From NCBI GenBank assembly GCA_051006995.1, contig JBPCSQ010000031.1:91936-155935 (forward strand): 64,000 bases of DNA, written 5' to 3'. Below are positions 49,025 through 57,991 of the stretch, one piece after another; within the stretch, counting starts at the first letter, position 1; each line of letters begins with the position of its first letter. The notes under the pieces were generated by a model, which made no database searches, was not told where the DNA came from, and worked only from the letters and a program-made list of their open reading frames with translations. This DNA is from JAIQGF01 sp051006995 (GTDB taxonomy: Bacteria; Acidobacteriota; Terriglobia; Terriglobales; Acidobacteriaceae). Both the position numbers and the translations under genes were made by a program.

Positions 49025-50839
49025 ATGGTTTGGCTGCTGTCTTTCGCCGCACTTCTCCTGACTCACTTCACGCTGCTGCGCCTTCCCTATTTCTGGGATG
49101 AGACCGGCTACTACATTCCGGCCGCGCGCGACCTCTTGCTGAACCATTCGCTCATTCCGACTTCTACCCTTACCAATGCCCACCCACCGCTGGTGATGGC
49201 CTGGCTCGCTGTCTCCTGGCGCCTGTTTGGATACTCGCCCCTCGTCACTCGCATCGCCATGCTCGCCATCGCCGCCTTTGCGCTCACCGCGGTATTTCGA
49301 CTTTCGCAGCGCATCGCCAATACATCCGTCGCTATCGCCTCCACCATCTGCACCGCGCTGTACCCCGTGTTCTTCGCCCAAAGCTCGCTCGCCCATCTCG
49401 ATCTCGCCGCCGCCGCGCTCATCCTGTGGGGCCTTTGTTTTCATTTGGGTGATCGCGATCTTCGAGATCGCAATTCTCAAATGGTGTCATTCCGAGCGCA
49501 GCGAGGAACCTGCTTTAATTACAACGCGAGGTCCCGCACCGCCGCGGTTCTGTTCTTCGCCCTCGCCTGCCTCGCCAAGGAAACCGCCGCGCTCGTCCCT
49601 GTTTCCCTGTTTGCCTGGGAACTCATTCTTCGTGCAATCGGGAATCGAAAATCGGCATTCGGCAATGCGGTTGCAACACCGAATTACCCCATCACCCGAT
49701 CATTCAAGTTATTGGCCTCCCTCATCCCGCTCGCCGCCTGGTTCGCCTTTCACTACGCGCGCACCGGACACGTCTTCGGTAATCCTGAATTCTTTCGCTA
49801 CAACCTGGGCGGGACGCTGAACCCATTGCGCTTTTTCGCTGCCCTTGCTCTTCGCCTGTGGCATTTGCTCGGGTACATGAACATGTTCCTGCTCACGCTG
49901 GCCACTGTCGGCGCCCTGCTCCTGCCGCCGCGGCCTGGCCGGGACCGCATCGCTCCGGGCACGCAGGCAGTGTTGTACGTGCTGATCTTCGCCCACGTCC
50001 TTGCACTCTCGGTTCTCGGAGGCGCGGTGCTGGCGCGCTATCTCCTGCCGGTTTATCCGCTGGCCGTCGTCGTCGGCATCAATACTTTGTGGCGGCGTCT
50101 TCCCGGGTGGCCCGCATTCGCGGCGGCCATTTGCGCGGGATTTATCGTCGCGCTCCTCATCAATCCGCCCTACCGCTTTGCCCCCGAGGACAATCTCGCT
50201 TACGCGGACTATGTCCGTCTTCATGAAGCTGCCGACGTTTTCGTTGCCCAACACTACGCAGCCCAGGCTCACGAAAGTCTTGCCCCAGACGTCTCGATCG
50301 CCCGATCAGCCGCAGGTGGCCCACCCTTGTCACTCCCGGGTTTGGCGCGACAGGGTGGGGACTCATCCGGTGACCCGAAACTGAAAGTCGAAACTGAAAC
50401 TATTCTCACCGCCTGGCCGGCTTCCGACGAACTCACCCGACCCTGGCTCGGTTACGTCCCCCGCGTCGTTCCCGTGCTGCGCATCGAGGACTTCTCTCTG
50501 CCGCAGATCCTAGCTGCCACCGAAGCGCGCGCGCGCTTCCGCGCCGCGCTCGTCTTCTCCACGAAGTACCAGCCGCCCCTGCTGCTGCGCTTACCCGGAT
50601 GGGAGCGCCTGCAAACGCGCTTTTTCGGATATCACCGCGACCTGCCGCCGGAAGTCATCGCCCGCTTGCTCGGCGGACGCGTCGTCCTCCAGCAGCGCCG
50701 TGCCGGCCTGTGGGTCGCCGTGATTGAAATGGACTACGCCGAGAATGCTCTTCACTCTCAACCGCCTCGGCACCGACTGGTCGGGGGGCGCGAACGCATC
50801 CCAAGCTGGACGCAGTCTGAGTTGTCTTCAGCGCCGTAG
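49025..50839 (+). CDS. GT39/ArnT-like membrane glycosyltransferase
   Basis: The 604-aa polytopic protein has the first-loop motif PYFWDETGYYIPAARDLL (the acidic residues of GT-C enzymes such as ArnT), LTNAHPPLVMAWLAVSWRLF, and about eleven helices up to ~390, then a soluble C-terminal part. It should use a lipid-linked sugar. Three stretches are coded by intergenic-type repeats: VSFRAQRGTCFNYN (49486-49519), IGNRKSAFGN (49635-49666) and AGGPPLSLPGLARQGGDSSG plus following residues (50315-50400). ATG 49025 is chosen because codons from GTG 48977 to it also lie in a repeat. Confidence 0.85.
   Translation: MVWLLSFAALLLTHFTLLRLPYFWDETGYYIPAARDLLLNHSLIPTSTLTNAHPPLVMAWLAVSWRLFGYSPLVTRIAMLAIAAFALTAVFRLSQRIANTSVAIASTICTALYPVFFAQSSLAHLDLAAAALILWGLCFHLGDRDLRDRNSQMVSFRAQRGTCFNYNARSRTAAVLFFALACLAKETAALVPVSLFAWELILRAIGNRKSAFGNAVATPNYPITRSFKLLASLIPLAAWFAFHYARTGHVFGNPEFFRYNLGGTLNPLRFFAALALRLWHLLGYMNMFLLTLATVGALLLPPRPGRDRIAPGTQAVLYVLIFAHVLALSVLGGAVLARYLLPVYPLAVVVGINTLWRRLPGWPAFAAAICAGFIVALLINPPYRFAPEDNLAYADYVRLHEAADVFVAQHYAAQAHESLAPDVSIARSAAGGPPLSLPGLARQGGDSSGDPKLKVETETILTAWPASDELTRPWLGYVPRVVPVLRIEDFSLPQILAATEARARFRAALVFSTKYQPPLLLRLPGWERLQTRFFGYHRDLPPEVIARLLGGRVVLQQRRAGLWVAVIEMDYAENALHSQPPRHRLVGGRERIPSWTQSELSSAP
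49486..49519. repeat. GTCATTCCGAGCG...GAGGAACCTGC repeat inside a gene, copy 4
   Basis: GTCATTCCGAGCGCAGCGAG then GAACCTGCTTTAAT, the cleanest copy of the family, in frame within the glycosyltransferase. Confidence 0.8.
50315..50400. repeat. GTGGCCCACCCTTGTC-type repeat inside a gene
   Basis: CCACCCTTGTC (50321-50331) pairs with GACAGGGTGG (50349-50358) with one bulge. GAAACTGAAAGTCGAAACTG follows. All is in frame within the glycosyltransferase. Confidence 0.6.
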
Positions 50840-50978
50840 GCGCGCACGCTGATAGCCCACCACGACAGTGCTAAGAAAGGTGTGACTAGAAGCAACCGAC
50901 TTCCGGAGGAGCGGCGCGACCGGCCCACACGGCGTCGGGCAAAACGCCTTGACACGATTGCATCTTAGCTAGGTGTAG

Positions 50979-51146
50979 ATGTTGTGGGCCGCGATTCTCG
51001 CCATCGCAGTGGGGTACGTCCTCGTGCTCTCTCTCCTGCTGCTTTTCATCGCCTCCGCCGGACGCGCTGGCCATCGCTGGGATCGCGCCGCCGAACACTG
51101 GATCGAGAGCCGCCACCAGGACTGGCGACATCATCGCGCGGCGTGA
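50979..51146 (+). CDS. Small single-helix membrane protein (55 aa)
   Basis: The product is MLWAAILAIAVGYVLVLSLL followed by LLFIASAGRAGHR and a His/Arg/Trp-rich tail (DRAAEHWIESRHQDWRHHRA). It has one membrane helix and a basic cytosolic end. AGG lies five bases before the ATG. There is no known family. It converges with the uracil-DNA glycosylase gene, 4 bp away. Confidence 0.6.
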   Translation: MLWAAILAIAVGYVLVLSLLLLFIASAGRAGHRWDRAAEHWIESRHQDWRHHRAA

Positions 51147-51150
51147 ATCG

Positions 51151-51840
51151 CTAACCGCTAATCACCAATTCCCGCGCCCTTTCAAAAATCTTGGTGAACA
51201 TCGCCTCCGTCAGCTTGCCGGTTTGCGTATTCTGGTTTGACGGGTGGTACGACGCCAGCAGAATTCTTCCATTCGGCATCTCGTACTCCGCCCCGTGGGC
51301 GAAAAGGTATGCCTTCTTGCTTTTGACGATGCCGCGGCGCTTCAGATGATTAAGATACGCGTCGAACCCAATCCTCCCCAGCGACACCACCACTTTGACC
51401 CTCCGCAGGCCGTCAATCTCGCGATCCAGAAACGGCGCGCAGGCGGCAATCTCCTCCGGCGAGGGTTTGTTGTCGGGCGGCGCGCAGCGTACCGCCGCCG
51501 TGATATAGGCTCCCTTGAGCTTCAAGCCGTCACCGCGATGCGTTGCCCCCGCCTGTGACGCAAATCCGGTGCGGTGCAGCACCGGGTACATAAAATTTCC
51601 CGACGAATCTCCGGTAAACGGCCGCCCGGTGCGGTTCGATCCGTGTGCTCCCGGCGCCAGCCCCAGGATCAGCACGCCGGCATTGACGTCGCCAAAGCCC
51701 GGCACAGGCTTCCCCCAGTACTCCCAGTCGCGGTAGGCGCGCCGCTTTTCGCGCGCGACGGTTTGGCAGTGCGCCACCAGCCGCGCACATCGCGTACACC
51801 CGACTACTTCCCTATTGAGCTTTTCCAACCAGGCAGGCAT
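51151..51840 (-). CDS. Uracil-DNA glycosylase, family 5 (UdgB-type)
   Basis: It removes uracil, and often hypoxanthine, from DNA in base excision repair. The 229-aa protein has the family 5 motifs LGLAPGAHGSNRTGRPFTGD (motif 1) and HPSNQNTQTGK (motif 2). Four cysteines, in GCTRCARL, RCAPPDN and ACAPFL, are placed for the [4Fe-4S] cluster of family 4/5 enzymes. The absence of an acidic residue in motif 1 separates it from family 4. It is monocistronic. Confidence 0.94.
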   Translation of the reverse strand: MPAWLEKLNREVVGCTRCARLVAHCQTVAREKRRAYRDWEYWGKPVPGFGDVNAGVLILGLAPGAHGSNRTGRPFTGDSSGNFMYPVLHRTGFASQAGATHRGDGLKLKGAYITAAVRCAPPDNKPSPEEIAACAPFLDREIDGLRRVKVVVSLGRIGFDAYLNHLKRRGIVKSKKAYLFAHGAEYEMPNGRILLASYHPSNQNTQTGKLTEAMFTKIFERARELVISG

Positions 51841-51876
51841 CTGCTCTTATTCTAAGCGGTCGCGCAGCTTACAGGG

Positions 51877-52012
51877 CTAATACCAAGTGCCAAGTGCGAA
51901 GTACCAAGTAGCCGCATCAAACGCTGCTCTGCAAACCCTCAACCCTCAATCGCGACGAACGAAGAAATGCATTTGCTTGGAACTTGGCACTTGGTACTCA
52001 GTACTTTGCATT
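51877..52012. repeat. AAGTACCAAGTGCC-type inverted repeat pair
   Basis: ATACCAAGTGCCAAGTGCGA with AAGTACCAAG (from ~51880) faces its inverted relative CTTGGCACTTGGTACTCAGT (51982-52001). The right arm reaches the end of the permease gene, whose last residues (RNAKY) are coded by it. Confidence 0.6.
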
Positions 52013-53365
52013 TCTTCTCGCCCAATAAAACAACGGCACCCCCGCCGCGATCACCGCCACGCCTGCGAGCGACGTCCGCGGGAGCTGGTACACGGCATTG
52101 AGCAGCATCGCCGCCGAGGCCGCCAGAAAGATCGCCGGTCCAAACACACGGCCTACCCGCCATTCGCCGAAGGCATGGTCTGTCGCCCCGCGTTGCCGGC
52201 GCAAAACAAACAGCGCCACCACCGCCATCGCCGAGAACAGCACCACCGCGAACCCGGTGTAGATCAGCAACTGCTCGAACGTGCCCGATACCAGCAGCAG
52301 CGCCACCCAGGCCGCCTGCGCCACGATGGCCTTGGCCGGCGTGCGGAACCTTGGATGGATGGCCGACGCGAAGCTGAAAAAAGCTCCGTCGCGTGACATC
52401 GCGAAGTACACCCTCGGACCGGCCAGCACCATCGCACTAATCGCGCCTGCCAGCGCCACTAGAAAAATCGGCGTCACTGCCATCGCCATCCGCGGCCCGA
52501 ACAGCGCCGCTGCGGCCGCGTCCCCGGCATTGATAGTCGCCTTGATCTCGAAAATCGGCACCGCATACAGAATCAGCACGTTCAGCAGCACGTAGAGCAC
52601 CGCGACCAGCGCCGTCCCAAGTAGCAGTGCCCGGCCCACGGTTCGCGTCGCCTCGCGCACTTCCTCGGACACATAGGCCGCCGCGTTCCATCCACTGTAG
52701 GTAAACATCACCGGGATGAGCGCGACCAGCCAGTCCAGCCTGCGAAATGCGCCCGCGTCGTGGAAGCGTGACGCCGACCCGTGCCCCAGCGCGAACCCCG
52801 CTGCCAGCAGTACCACCAGAAAACCAACGTTGGCCCACGCCAGCCCGTTCTGGAGCAGGCGGCCCGGCTTCAGTCCCAGCGCGTGCAGGAGCGAGATGGC
52901 CACCACCGCTGCCAGCGCCACTAGGGTTCTGCGGGAAATCCCCAGCGTGATCGGTCCCAGGGACGCGCTCACCAGCGGCGTTGCGTCCGATGCCCACGGC
53001 ACGTACCGGCCTAGATAGACCGCGAATCCGATCGCGCTGGCGGCAATCGCTCCGGAAAATCCCGCCACGAACGATGTCCACCCGCTCAGGAATCCTGCCA
53101 GCGGGCCAAAGGCATCGCGCAGGAACACGTACTCCCCACCCGCTTCGGGCCGTAGCGATGCCAGCTCGGCATACGCGCGCGCGCCCAGCAGCGCCAGCAC
53201 TCCGCCTGCGATCCACAGCCAAACCAGCGGCCAGAATGACGGCACCAAGCCGGCCACCACGCCCGGCGTGGTGAAAATGCCCACGCCGATCACGTTGGAC
53301 ACCACCAGTGCGGTCGAGTCCACCAGGCGCAGCTCCCGCGCCAATCTGGGTTTCTCATCGCTCAT
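51998..53365 (-). CDS. APC-family amino acid permease
   Basis: The 455-aa, twelve-helix transporter has TALVVSNVIGVGIFTTPGVV in helix 1 (the GxGIF substrate loop), ELASLRPEAGGEYVFLRDAF in helix 3 and the YSGWNAAAYVSEEVREATRT motif of helix 6. It probably takes up amino acids or polyamines by cation symport; the substrate cannot be read. It is divergent from yjbQ, with a GTCATCCCGA repeat between. Confidence 0.93.
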   Translation of the reverse strand: MSDEKPRLARELRLVDSTALVVSNVIGVGIFTTPGVVAGLVPSFWPLVWLWIAGGVLALLGARAYAELASLRPEAGGEYVFLRDAFGPLAGFLSGWTSFVAGFSGAIAASAIGFAVYLGRYVPWASDATPLVSASLGPITLGISRRTLVALAAVVAISLLHALGLKPGRLLQNGLAWANVGFLVVLLAAGFALGHGSASRFHDAGAFRRLDWLVALIPVMFTYSGWNAAAYVSEEVREATRTVGRALLLGTALVAVLYVLLNVLILYAVPIFEIKATINAGDAAAAALFGPRMAMAVTPIFLVALAGAISAMVLAGPRVYFAMSRDGAFFSFASAIHPRFRTPAKAIVAQAAWVALLLVSGTFEQLLIYTGFAVVLFSAMAVVALFVLRRQRGATDHAFGEWRVGRVFGPAIFLAASAAMLLNAVYQLPRTSLAGVAVIAAGVPLFYWARRNAKY

Positions 53366-53410
53366 CGGAACGTAGCACTATACCTGACCGCTGAAACGGC
53401 ATTTGATGGT

Positions 53411-53443
53411 GTCATCCCGAAGCGCAGCGAGGGACCTGCGGTT
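53411..53443. repeat. GTCATCCCGAAGCG...GAGGGACCTGC repeat, copy 5
   Basis: GTCATCCCGAAGCGCAGCGA then GGGACCTGCGGTTA, in the divergent gap between the permease and yjbQ. Confidence 0.7.
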
Positions 53444-53500
53444 ATAGGGATTTGCGGTTTTTCACTGGAAACCGGCTACTGGAAACTGGAAACTGTCCGC

Positions 53501-53917
53501 ATGACCCACCAGCAACAGATCTCCATCCACACCAGCGGCCACGGGGATATGCACGATGTCACCGACCAGGTCGCGGCCGTCGTCGCCGCCTCCGGCATCC
53601 GCACCGGCGCCGTCACCGTCTTCAATGTCGGCAGCACCGCCGCCGTCGGCACAATCGAGTTCGAGCCTGGGCTGCGTCACGACCTTCCAGCCCTGCTCGA
53701 CCGCTTGATCCCGCCCAGCCGTGACTACGGCCACGAGCAGGCCTGGCACGACGGCAACGGACACTCTCACCTCCAGGCCACCCTCCTCGGGCCTTCCCTT
53801 CAGGTGCCCATCGCCAGCAACCAGCTGGTGCTCGGCACCTGGCAGCAGATTGTTCACTTGGAATGCGACGTTCGCGCCCGCCAGCGCACCATCGTGATCA
53901 CCGTGATCGGCGATTAG
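53501..53917 (+). CDS. yjbQ: YjbQ family protein (UPF0047)
   Basis: The 138-aa protein has GAVTVFNVGSTAAVGTIEFE, DGNGHSHLQATLLGPSLQVP and LGTWQQIVHLECD, the YjbQ signatures including the His-containing GHSHLQA. Members show weak thiamine-phosphate synthase activity, but the true role is unknown. The first His of the usual metal-like site (TxxHT) is replaced by STAAVG, a common variant. Confidence 0.92.
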   Translation: MTHQQQISIHTSGHGDMHDVTDQVAAVVAASGIRTGAVTVFNVGSTAAVGTIEFEPGLRHDLPALLDRLIPPSRDYGHEQAWHDGNGHSHLQATLLGPSLQVPIASNQLVLGTWQQIVHLECDVRARQRTIVITVIGD

Positions 53918-53974
53918 CAGAGTCGAGGTCAGAGACTAGGACTAGAGACTAGCGGCTGGCGGCTCCCTCACAAA

Positions 53975-54274
53975 TCACAACTGAGCAAAGATCCCCACCC
54001 TCTTCTCCGACTCGGTCAGCGCCTCCATCTCCTGATCCAGCGCCGCGTACTCCTGCCGGTTGACGGCACGAAACGCGCCGTAAGCTTCTTCGTCCTCCCA
54101 TGTGTCCATGGTGGCGTAACGCTGCGCATCGCTCAGGTCCCGCACCAGTTGCGTTCCGCGATACGTCGCATCCCGCCGGAAAAACTCCGCCCACGTTCCA
54201 TTGGCTCCGTAGTGCTTCTCAAACTCCTCGTTTTTACCGGCCTTCACCTGGAATTCCCAGACGACGATCACCAT
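53975..54274 (-). CDS. Small ABM-like (dimeric alpha-beta barrel) protein
   Basis: The 99-aa protein has VIVVWEFQVKAGKNEEFEKH as the first strand-helix and YRGTQLVRDLSDAQRYATMD, the ABM/heme-monooxygenase-like layout, ending AALDQEMEALTESEKRVG. It is probably a small enzyme or quality-control protein with an unknown substrate. GGGGG six bases before ATG 54274 favours that start over GTG 54280. Confidence 0.82.
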   Translation of the reverse strand: MVIVVWEFQVKAGKNEEFEKHYGANGTWAEFFRRDATYRGTQLVRDLSDAQRYATMDTWEDEEAYGAFRAVNRQEYAALDQEMEALTESEKRVGIFAQL

Positions 54275-54448
54275 TTCCACACCCCCGCCGCCACTCCACA
54301 GCTCGCCCTTGCCGTTTGTACCCCTTCCGGCTGGCGAATCGTGTCATGGTTTCTGTCGCTGCCGTCAGTCCCTCTCTCGGTACACCACGCGTCCTGGCAC
54401 TGGGACTCTCGCACGAGCCTACAATAGGCTTGAGGTTCCCAAGCTGCC

Positions 54449-55567
54449 ATGACGCGCAAGTGTGTCTGGGTCAGCCTGATCATCGCCGGAGTCGTGGCAC
54501 TCCTCCACCTCGCCCGTCCTCAGGCCAACCTCACCACCATCGCTCTCCTGCTCACGGTGGCGGTCACTATCTGCGCCGTGAAATGGGGGTCCCTGCCGGG
54601 CCTGCTAGCCGCATTGTGGGGCGGCCTGTGCTTCAATTATTTCTTTATTCCCCCGGTTCACACCTGGAGTATTTCCGACCCGCAGAACTGGATTGCCTTC
54701 GCGGCATTCATGGCCACGGCGTTCATCGTCGGACAGCTGTCCTCCCGCGCCCTGCGGCAGGCCGAAGCGGCCGAAGTCCGGCGGGTGGAAATCGAACGTC
54801 TTTACGAACAATTGAAGCAGGCATTCGAGAAGGCCAGCCAGGCCGAGTCCCTTCGCCGCAGTGAAAAGCTCAAGACCGCCCTGCTCGATACCGTCACCCA
54901 TGACCTGAGAACTCCCCTGACTTCCATCAAGGCTTCGGTGACAACGCTGCTCGGTCCTTCTCCCAACGGCGGCGCTCCGGCGCTGCCGGAGGACGCTCAC
55001 CGCGAACTGCTGGAGGTCATCAACGAGGAGTCCGACCGGTTGAACCGCTTCGTCGAGCACATGATGGAGCTAGCTCAGCTCGAAGCCGGACACTTGCTTC
55101 TCCACCAGCAGCCCACCGGCGCGCGCGACATTATTGCCGCCGCCCTCGACCGCGCCGCTCCTTTGCTCGCCTCCCACCCGGTCGAGATCAGCATTGAGGA
55201 TGCCCTCCCGCCATTGCAGGTGGACGCCATCTGCATCTCCAACCTCCTGTTCGAGCTGCTGGAGAACGCGGCCAAGTATTCGCCCAGCGGCACCGCCATC
55301 CATCTTCATGCCCTGCGCGACTCCGGCCGGCAGGCACAGCTTTCGGTCGAGGACGAAGGCAGGGGCATTCCAGCCGAGTTGCGCGAGCGTGTCTTCGAAA
55401 AATTTTTCCGGGGCGCCAGCCAATCCCACAACAAGAACGGCTTTGGCATGGGGCTGGCGATTGCGCGTGGCATCGTGGAAGCGCACGGCGGGCGAATCTG
55501 GATCGAGACCGGCCGTGCCGGCGGCGCCGTGGTCCGCTTTACCGTTCCCTGCTCCCCGTCAGCCTGA
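54449..55567 (+). CDS. KdpD-like sensor histidine kinase (short form)
   Basis: The 372-aa kinase has an N-terminal DUF4118-type membrane block (~5-100; GLCFNYFFIPPVHTWSISDP is the KdpD motif), a coiled coil, HisKA with His151 (TVTHDLRTPLTSI), and the ATPase boxes NLLFELLENAAKYSP, DEGRGIP, FEKFFRG and GFGMGLAIARGIVEAHGG. The large N-terminal KdpD and USP domains of E. coli KdpD are missing; only the membrane and kinase half is kept. It precedes the transporter and the KdpE-like regulator. Confidence 0.93.
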   Translation: MTRKCVWVSLIIAGVVALLHLARPQANLTTIALLLTVAVTICAVKWGSLPGLLAALWGGLCFNYFFIPPVHTWSISDPQNWIAFAAFMATAFIVGQLSSRALRQAEAAEVRRVEIERLYEQLKQAFEKASQAESLRRSEKLKTALLDTVTHDLRTPLTSIKASVTTLLGPSPNGGAPALPEDAHRELLEVINEESDRLNRFVEHMMELAQLEAGHLLLHQQPTGARDIIAAALDRAAPLLASHPVEISIEDALPPLQVDAICISNLLFELLENAAKYSPSGTAIHLHALRDSGRQAQLSVEDEGRGIPAELRERVFEKFFRGASQSHNKNGFGMGLAIARGIVEAHGGRIWIETGRAGGAVVRFTVPCSPSA

Positions 55568-55613
55568 ACCATTGAGGCTTCTCACTTCGGAAACCCATCG
55601 CTCGTCACTCGGC

Positions 55614-55633
55614 TTTTTACGAACTTTTTATAC
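55614..55633 (+). promoter_or_regulatory. Candidate KdpE-type operator before the transporter
   Basis: TTTTTACGAACTTTTTATAC has TTTTTA twice, 11 bp apart, 27 bp before the GTG of the transporter. The site at 58757-58776 is identical at 18 of 20 positions. It resembles the T-rich direct repeat that KdpE binds in E. coli. Confidence 0.6.
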
Positions 55634-55659
55634 CCCTTCCGCTATGTTGGACTCGTGAT

Positions 55660-57966
55660 GTGATTGCGCGGCCATCCTCGGTGCCGCTGCGGACGCAGCC
55701 TGCAATGCACAGCCCTTCCGTTAACGCAAAACCGTCAGCCCCCGGGAGCTTTCGCGCCCAACGGGTGCTGGTGGCCACCACCGCCATGCTCGCCTTCATT
55801 TCGTTCTGGCGGGCCGCTGCCGTCGTGCTCAACGACATGGGCTCGTCGGCGTTTTACGCCGGCGCCATCGCGGAGCACTTCGTCGGCAAGGCCGCTCCAT
55901 GGTTTGTACTCGCCATCATGCTGCTCTCCTACGCTGTCCGCGCGATTTACATCGAGAGTTCCAGCATGTTTGTTCGCGGCGGTGTCTATCGCGTCGTCAA
56001 GGAAGCGATGGGCTCGAAGCTGGCGAAGTTCTCCGTCTCCGCCTTGATGTTTGACTACATTCTCACCGGCCCCATCAGCGGTGTCTCCGCCGGTCTTTAC
56101 CTTACCGGGCTGCTGAATGAGCTCTTGCGCTACGCGCACTTCAATTTCGTCCTGCCGTCGAATGCTACCGCCGCCTTCTTCGCCATCCTAGCCACCATTT
56201 ACTTCTGGTGGGAAAACATCAAGGGCATTCCGGAGTCCAGCGAAAAAGCCTTACGCATCATGTACGTCACCACCGTCATGGTGGTCCTGATGATCGCCTG
56301 GTGCGCCTACACCTTGTGGACCCGAGGCGCCCATCTTCCGCCCTGGCCACGCCTGTCCAATCTCGTCTACGCCGGTGATGCTCTGGGCTGGCTGCGCCAC
56401 ACATCGCTGCCTTACACCGTCGGGTTGATCGGCATTCTGGTTGGCCTCGGCCACTCCGTCCTCGCCATGAGCGGCGAGGAAACCATGGCCCAGGTATACC
56501 GCGAGATCGAGCACCCCAAGCTGCGCAACCTGGAAAAAGCCGGCTTCATCATCTTCGCTTATAGCCTCATCTTCACCGCCGGTGTCGCCTTCTTCGCGGT
56601 GATGATCATCCCCGACTCGGTGCGCAGCCAGTTCTTCGACAATCCCATCGGCGGCCTCGCCATGTATTTGGCCGGCCCCCTGCCGCTCCGGCTTGCCTTC
56701 CGCGCTTTCGTTGTCGTGGTGGGCGTGCTGATGCTGGCCGGCGCCGTCAACACCGCCATCGTCGGGTCCAATGGGGTCCTGAACCGGGTTTCCGAAGACG
56801 GCATTCTTCCCCACTGGTTTCGCCACCCCCACCAACGGTACGGGACCTCGCATCGCATCCTGAATCTTGTCGTTGGGCTCCAGTTGCTCACCATTGTGCT
56901 CAGCCGCGGCAACATCTTCGTGCTGGGCGAAGCCTATGCCTTCGGTGTGATGTGGAGCTTTGCTCTGAAGGGATTGGCCGTCCTGGTACTCCGCTACAAG
57001 CAACCCGGAGCGCGGGAATTTCGCGTCCCGTTGAACCTCAGGATTGCGAATGTCGAAATTCCGATTGGGCTCGGATTGATTACCTTGACGCTGTTCGCCC
57101 TCTGCCTGATTAACCTCTTCACCAAGCAAGTTGCCACGATTTCAGGCGCGGCGTTCACCGTAATTTTCTTCGTCGTGTTCACCATGTCGGAGCGCTACAC
57201 CAGAAAGCGCGCTAGTGAGCATGCCGCCCTCGACCAATTCAACCTCGAACCCGGTGAGGACCTGACCCCGGCGGCTCTCGACGTCCAATCCGGCAACATT
57301 CTGGTCATGGTCCGCAACTACAACACGCTTTCCAATCTCACGGCTGTTCTCGACCGCGTGGACACGCGCAAGCAGGATGTCGTCGTGCTCCATCTGCGCT
57401 TTCTCACGCGGGCCGGTTCCGGCGAATACGAACTGTCGCCCGAACAGCTCTTCAGCCTGCAAGAGCAGGAGCTTTTCACTCGCTCTCTGGCGATTGCCGA
57501 AAAGAAAGGCAAGACCATCCACCTGGCGGTTGCGGCCGCCACCGAAAAGTGGGATGCCATCCTGCGTGCCGCCCAGAGTCTGCAGTCCTCGGCGGTGGTG
57601 CTCGGTCCCTCTCCCACCAGGACGGTTACCGAGGAGGCGCGCATAGCCGGGCTTGCCTGGGAGCGGCTGTCCGATCCCAAGCCGCAACTGACGCTGCAAA
57701 TCTATTTTCCAAGCGGGCAGGAGCAAGTGTTCTATCTGGGCCCGCATGCGCCGCACCTCACGGCGAAGGAAATTGACCTGCTCCATGGAATCTGGCTGCA
57801 ACTCAGCGGCGATGTCGCGCCCGAGGAGCTGCACCACCACGACGTCATCCATTTCGCTCTCGATGAACTGCGGCACGAACTCGGCAATTCGCAACGCGCG
57901 GAGGTCCTGGACCGCGTACGGCGGCACTTGGAGCACATCAAGGACCGGCGCGCTCCCCCGGCGTGA
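55660..57966 (+). CDS. APC-superfamily transporter with USP-like tail (KimA-like, putative K+ uptake)
   Basis: The 768-aa protein has twelve helices (to ~510; AFISFWRAAAVVLNDMGSSA, LGHSVLAMSGEETMAQVYRE) and a cytosolic region with a USP-like alpha/beta fold (~545-680, ILVMVRNYNTLSNLTAVLDR, SAVVLGPSPTRTVTEEA). This is the layout of KimA/YdaO potassium importers, which are about 600 aa; the last ~80 residues are extra. Its place inside a KdpDE-like pair and its operator-like upstream site support potassium transport (inference). Earlier annotation of such genes as amino acid permeases is the alternative. GTG 55660 or ATG 55705 could be the start. Confidence 0.88.
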   Translation: MIARPSSVPLRTQPAMHSPSVNAKPSAPGSFRAQRVLVATTAMLAFISFWRAAAVVLNDMGSSAFYAGAIAEHFVGKAAPWFVLAIMLLSYAVRAIYIESSSMFVRGGVYRVVKEAMGSKLAKFSVSALMFDYILTGPISGVSAGLYLTGLLNELLRYAHFNFVLPSNATAAFFAILATIYFWWENIKGIPESSEKALRIMYVTTVMVVLMIAWCAYTLWTRGAHLPPWPRLSNLVYAGDALGWLRHTSLPYTVGLIGILVGLGHSVLAMSGEETMAQVYREIEHPKLRNLEKAGFIIFAYSLIFTAGVAFFAVMIIPDSVRSQFFDNPIGGLAMYLAGPLPLRLAFRAFVVVVGVLMLAGAVNTAIVGSNGVLNRVSEDGILPHWFRHPHQRYGTSHRILNLVVGLQLLTIVLSRGNIFVLGEAYAFGVMWSFALKGLAVLVLRYKQPGAREFRVPLNLRIANVEIPIGLGLITLTLFALCLINLFTKQVATISGAAFTVIFFVVFTMSERYTRKRASEHAALDQFNLEPGEDLTPAALDVQSGNILVMVRNYNTLSNLTAVLDRVDTRKQDVVVLHLRFLTRAGSGEYELSPEQLFSLQEQELFTRSLAIAEKKGKTIHLAVAAATEKWDAILRAAQSLQSSAVVLGPSPTRTVTEEARIAGLAWERLSDPKPQLTLQIYFPSGQEQVFYLGPHAPHLTAKEIDLLHGIWLQLSGDVAPEELHHHDVIHFALDELRHELGNSQRAEVLDRVRRHLEHIKDRRAPPA

Positions 57967-57991
57967 GCCGCTCGACCTTATACTGACCGCG

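Noticed and set aside
57746..57991. Upstream extension of the KdpE-like gene into the transporter
   Set aside because: The receiver domain begins just after ATG 57992, and the extension reads the transporter in the wrong frame.
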